Shown here one piece after another: positions 6,378 to 7,838 of a stretch of DNA of 7,838 bases. A program made the position numbers and the translations under genes. This stretch comes from an uncultured Odoribacter sp. (GTDB taxonomy: Bacteria; Bacteroidota; Bacteroidia; Bacteroidales; Marinifilaceae). Location of the stretch: contig CAMRAP010000076.1 of the NCBI GenBank assembly GCA_947039985.1, forward strand, positions 1 through 7,838, read 5' to 3'. The notes beneath the pieces are model-generated. The model made no database searches, was not told the DNA's origin, and was given only the letters and a program-made list of their open reading frames with translations. The number at the start of each line of letters is the position of its first letter. Within the stretch, counting starts at the first letter, position 1.

Positions 6378-7609
6378 TCATAACTTCCTTTCTTACTTGT
6401 GTCCTTAATCCAAGCGACTAGTAATTCTCTCATGCGTCGACTTGGTATATATAATTGAATTTCTTTTCCATCTCTTATCGCACTGCGCCATATCCACTGA
6501 ATCATAGTGGACAAGGCATATCCGTTCTCATCATATGTAATTCCGTAGCGGGCAAAAAAGCGAACTTTATTTGGATGTGCGAAAATATTTACACAGTATG
6601 CCAATACGCTGCGATCTCTGTAATCATTTGTAGCCTTTTTATTGAATGCCACATTTTGGGTGTAAAATCCACGCCCTCTCAATGATTTCACATTCCCGTT
6701 AAAAGTACTCCACATAATGTCGTTGCATGAACACTGATTGTGATACCGCATAAAGGTATATAAGTTTTTCCTCAACACTTCTCGTTCTACCGTGTGGGTT
6801 TTCAGCCAGTTGGCTGACAGCGCGTTGCGATTATCTCCGACACAGTTTATTTTTTCTTTACTGAAGATACGAAGTTTATTTTCTAAATTTTCTACATAAC
6901 TTGGAATATATTCTGGGTACTCAGTAAAGTGGTACTCGCTACCTTCATGTCGTATGCCTATATATTTGTAATCTATTTTGTTAATATCCATGAAATATTT
7001 TATCTCTTGGCTATCGAATAGGTAGGTTAGAATATACACCTCTTTAAAAGAAGTAAAGATTTCGCGTGGCAGAGTCCAATAATAATACTGTGTGCCCTTG
7101 GCCTTGGAGTCTACTTTAATAAGGTTATTACACTGTAGCATTTCGAATAAATCTCTGAGTCTATCTCCTGTATATTCCTTCCCGGTTAATGAGTACACAC
7201 CACTCTCGTATTGGACGTATCCGCTCTCAAGGAATACGTCAATATCCCCATCACTGTATTTAGCTTCCTGAAAAACCTCCACGGCTTCATCTACGAAAAG
7301 AGTGTACCCCCCTCTGCGAATGGATTCAAGCATATCATTAGTGTAGGAACGAAACGCGGCGTGTGTTGTGGTTATGTTTCGCCCCTTTTCCAACAAATAT
7401 TTAGTGTGTTCGAGCTTTGAAAAATTATAACTACTGATTGTCTTGCTTGGTTCTGCAAATTGCAAATCAGGGCAACCATCTCTTATTCTTGTTGCCTCAT
7501 CCAAATAGGGAGTAATATACACAAATTTTTCATTTTTATGGTCATTTATGTACGAAATTGTAGACTGGCTTTTACCGCTACCCATGATAGCATCACACAC
7601 TTTAATCAT
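6374..7609 (-). CDS. Phage superfamily-2-like DNA helicase/ATPase
   Basis: This 411-aa protein opens directly with a P-loop, AIMGSGKS (residues 7-14, Lys13/Ser14), as in phage DEAD/DEAH-like helicases. Then follow a motif Ia-like FVYITPYLDEATRI (29-42), TTTHAAF (80-86), the Walker B box LFVDEAVEV (104-112, Asp107-Glu108), a motif III-like YILTYLFDS (192-200), and a C-terminal motif VI-like QWIWRSAIRDG (371-381) with Gln371, Arg375 and Arg379 as candidate ATP-sensing residues. The likely role is ATP-driven unwinding or remodelling of DNA during replication or transcription. The frame is open upstream to a TTG at 7630, but the ATG at 7609 is preferred: AGGAGG sits 7 nt before it and the P-loop then falls at the usual place. 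The start is 11 nt from the end of the upstream gene, and the stop overlaps the 67-aa gene. It could act in replication alone rather than with the polymerase. Confidence 0.87.
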   Translation of the reverse strand: MIKVCDAIMGSGKSQSTISYINDHKNEKFVYITPYLDEATRIRDGCPDLQFAEPSKTISSYNFSKLEHTKYLLEKGRNITTTHAAFRSYTNDMLESIRRGGYTLFVDEAVEVFQEAKYSDGDIDVFLESGYVQYESGVYSLTGKEYTGDRLRDLFEMLQCNNLIKVDSKAKGTQYYYWTLPREIFTSFKEVYILTYLFDSQEIKYFMDINKIDYKYIGIRHEGSEYHFTEYPEYIPSYVENLENKLRIFSKEKINCVGDNRNALSANWLKTHTVEREVLRKNLYTFMRYHNQCSCNDIMWSTFNGNVKSLRGRGFYTQNVAFNKKATNDYRDRSVLAYCVNIFAHPNKVRFFARYGITYDENGYALSTMIQWIWRSAIRDGKEIQLYIPSRRMRELLVAWIKDTSKKGSYE

Positions 7610-7620
7610 AACATCACCTC

Positions 7621-7838
7621 CTACCAGCAAAATTCATGCCCCGTCTTGGGGTGACGGTATACACATTCATCTTTATCATACACATAGCCGTCTTCCTCGA
7701 GTCCTCTGCATGTGTCACTGTAATCTTCATAGTCGGTATAGTCAGAAATAAAATTGTTGTACGGCTCAAAAAAACTAATCCTTTCAACAGAAATGTAATC
7801 AGTTTTTTCTCCTCCATCCTTCACTTGCAAGCAGACTG
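7621..7838 (-). CDS. Small acidic Tyr/Asp-rich protein, probably N-terminally cut by the window edge
   Basis: The minus-strand frame ending with TAG at 7623-7621 is open to the right edge. If it starts at TTG 7830 it is 69 aa; GTG at 7824 is another option. Neither has a ribosome binding site in view, so the true start may lie outside the window. The protein is rich in Asp, Glu and Tyr (YNNFISDYTDYEDYSD) and ends in CRGLEEDGYVYDKDECVYRH followed by PKTGHEFCW, with three cysteines. The function is not recognised. Its stop codon sits inside the helicase ribosome binding site, which indicates the same operon. The overlapping ORF 7817-7614 in another frame has a basic, less protein-like composition and is not favoured. 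Confidence 0.55.
   Translation of the reverse strand, partial: VCLQVKDGGEKTDYISVERISFFEPYNNFISDYTDYEDYSDTCRGLEEDGYVYDKDECVYRHPKTGHEFCW

Noticed and set aside
7610..7630. Upstream TTG (7630) as start of the helicase gene
   Set aside because: It would place the strong AGGAGG inside the coding region. The ATG at 7609 sits 7 nt after that site and puts the P-loop at residues 7-14 as usual.
6455..7751. Plus-strand ORFs over the helicase and the rightmost gene (6455-6685, 7211-7420, 7460-7654, 7548-7751)
   Set aside because: They are antisense to genes with clear motifs or operon context, lack domain-like composition, and have no promoter or terminator arrangement for plus-strand transcription.
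7614..7817. 67-aa minus-strand ORF overlapping the rightmost gene in another frame
   Set aside because: Its product is basic and low in protein-like character. The alternative frame ends inside the helicase ribosome binding site, is acidic with an orderly Cys/Tyr-rich end, and is open to the window edge. Only one of the two can reasonably be the gene.
1..7838. CRISPR arrays, tRNA genes or insertion sequences
   Set aside because: No regularly spaced repeats, cloverleaf-like segments or transposase motifs were seen on either strand.

Overview
The window looks like part of a temperate phage (prophage) or related integrative element of a low-to-mid GC Gram-positive host, most likely a gut-type Clostridia/Bacillota bacterium. 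The basis is the strong AGGAGG-type ribosome binding sites, several TTG starts, tight ATGA gene overlaps, a tyrosine integrase, and a set of replication/transcription genes of the kind found in phages of that group. Every convincing gene lies on the minus strand, so the biological order runs from right (7838) to left (1).

Layout in transcription order: (i) 7838-7621, the 3' part of a small acidic protein running off the right edge; (ii) 7609-6374, a 411-aa superfamily-2-like helicase/ATPase; (iii) 6377-6174, a 67-aa acidic protein with a 4-nt overlap; (iv) 6156-3415, a 913-aa single-chain RNA polymerase of the YonO / double-psi beta-barrel type, with the DxDGD catalytic motif; (v) 3418-2642, a 258-aa winged-helix-like plus zinc-ribbon protein overlapping the polymerase by 4 nt; (vi) 2632-2596, a perfect 18-bp hairpin that lacks a U-tract; (vii) 2517-2326, a 63-aa protein that starts with TTG; (viii) 2335-1148, a metallophosphoesterase overlapping it by 10 nt; (ix) 1133-1102, a good intrinsic terminator; (x) 985-1, a tyrosine recombinase starting with TTG and cut off at the left edge only a few residues past its catalytic tyrosine.

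The most notable element is the cassette of helicase, small protein, YonO-like RNA polymerase and zinc-ribbon protein. It is organised as one translationally coupled unit. YonO of Bacillus phage SPbeta is an experimentally described one-polypeptide DNA-dependent RNA polymerase related to the eukaryotic RNA-silencing polymerases and to bacterial beta/beta'. The homologue here is nearly the same length (913 versus about 905 aa). By inference the element carries its own transcription machinery, with the zinc-ribbon protein as a candidate promoter or polymerase partner. The two intergenic spaces longer than 100 bp, in front of the 63-aa gene and in front of the integrase, share an A-rich leader word (CCAAAAAAATATA on the minus strand) about 30 nt before a TTG start, which is a candidate promoter or translation signal. 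No rRNA, tRNA, CRISPR array or insertion sequence is seen. The intergenic stretches (986-1147, 2518-2641) are described below, and no gap exceeds 300 bases.
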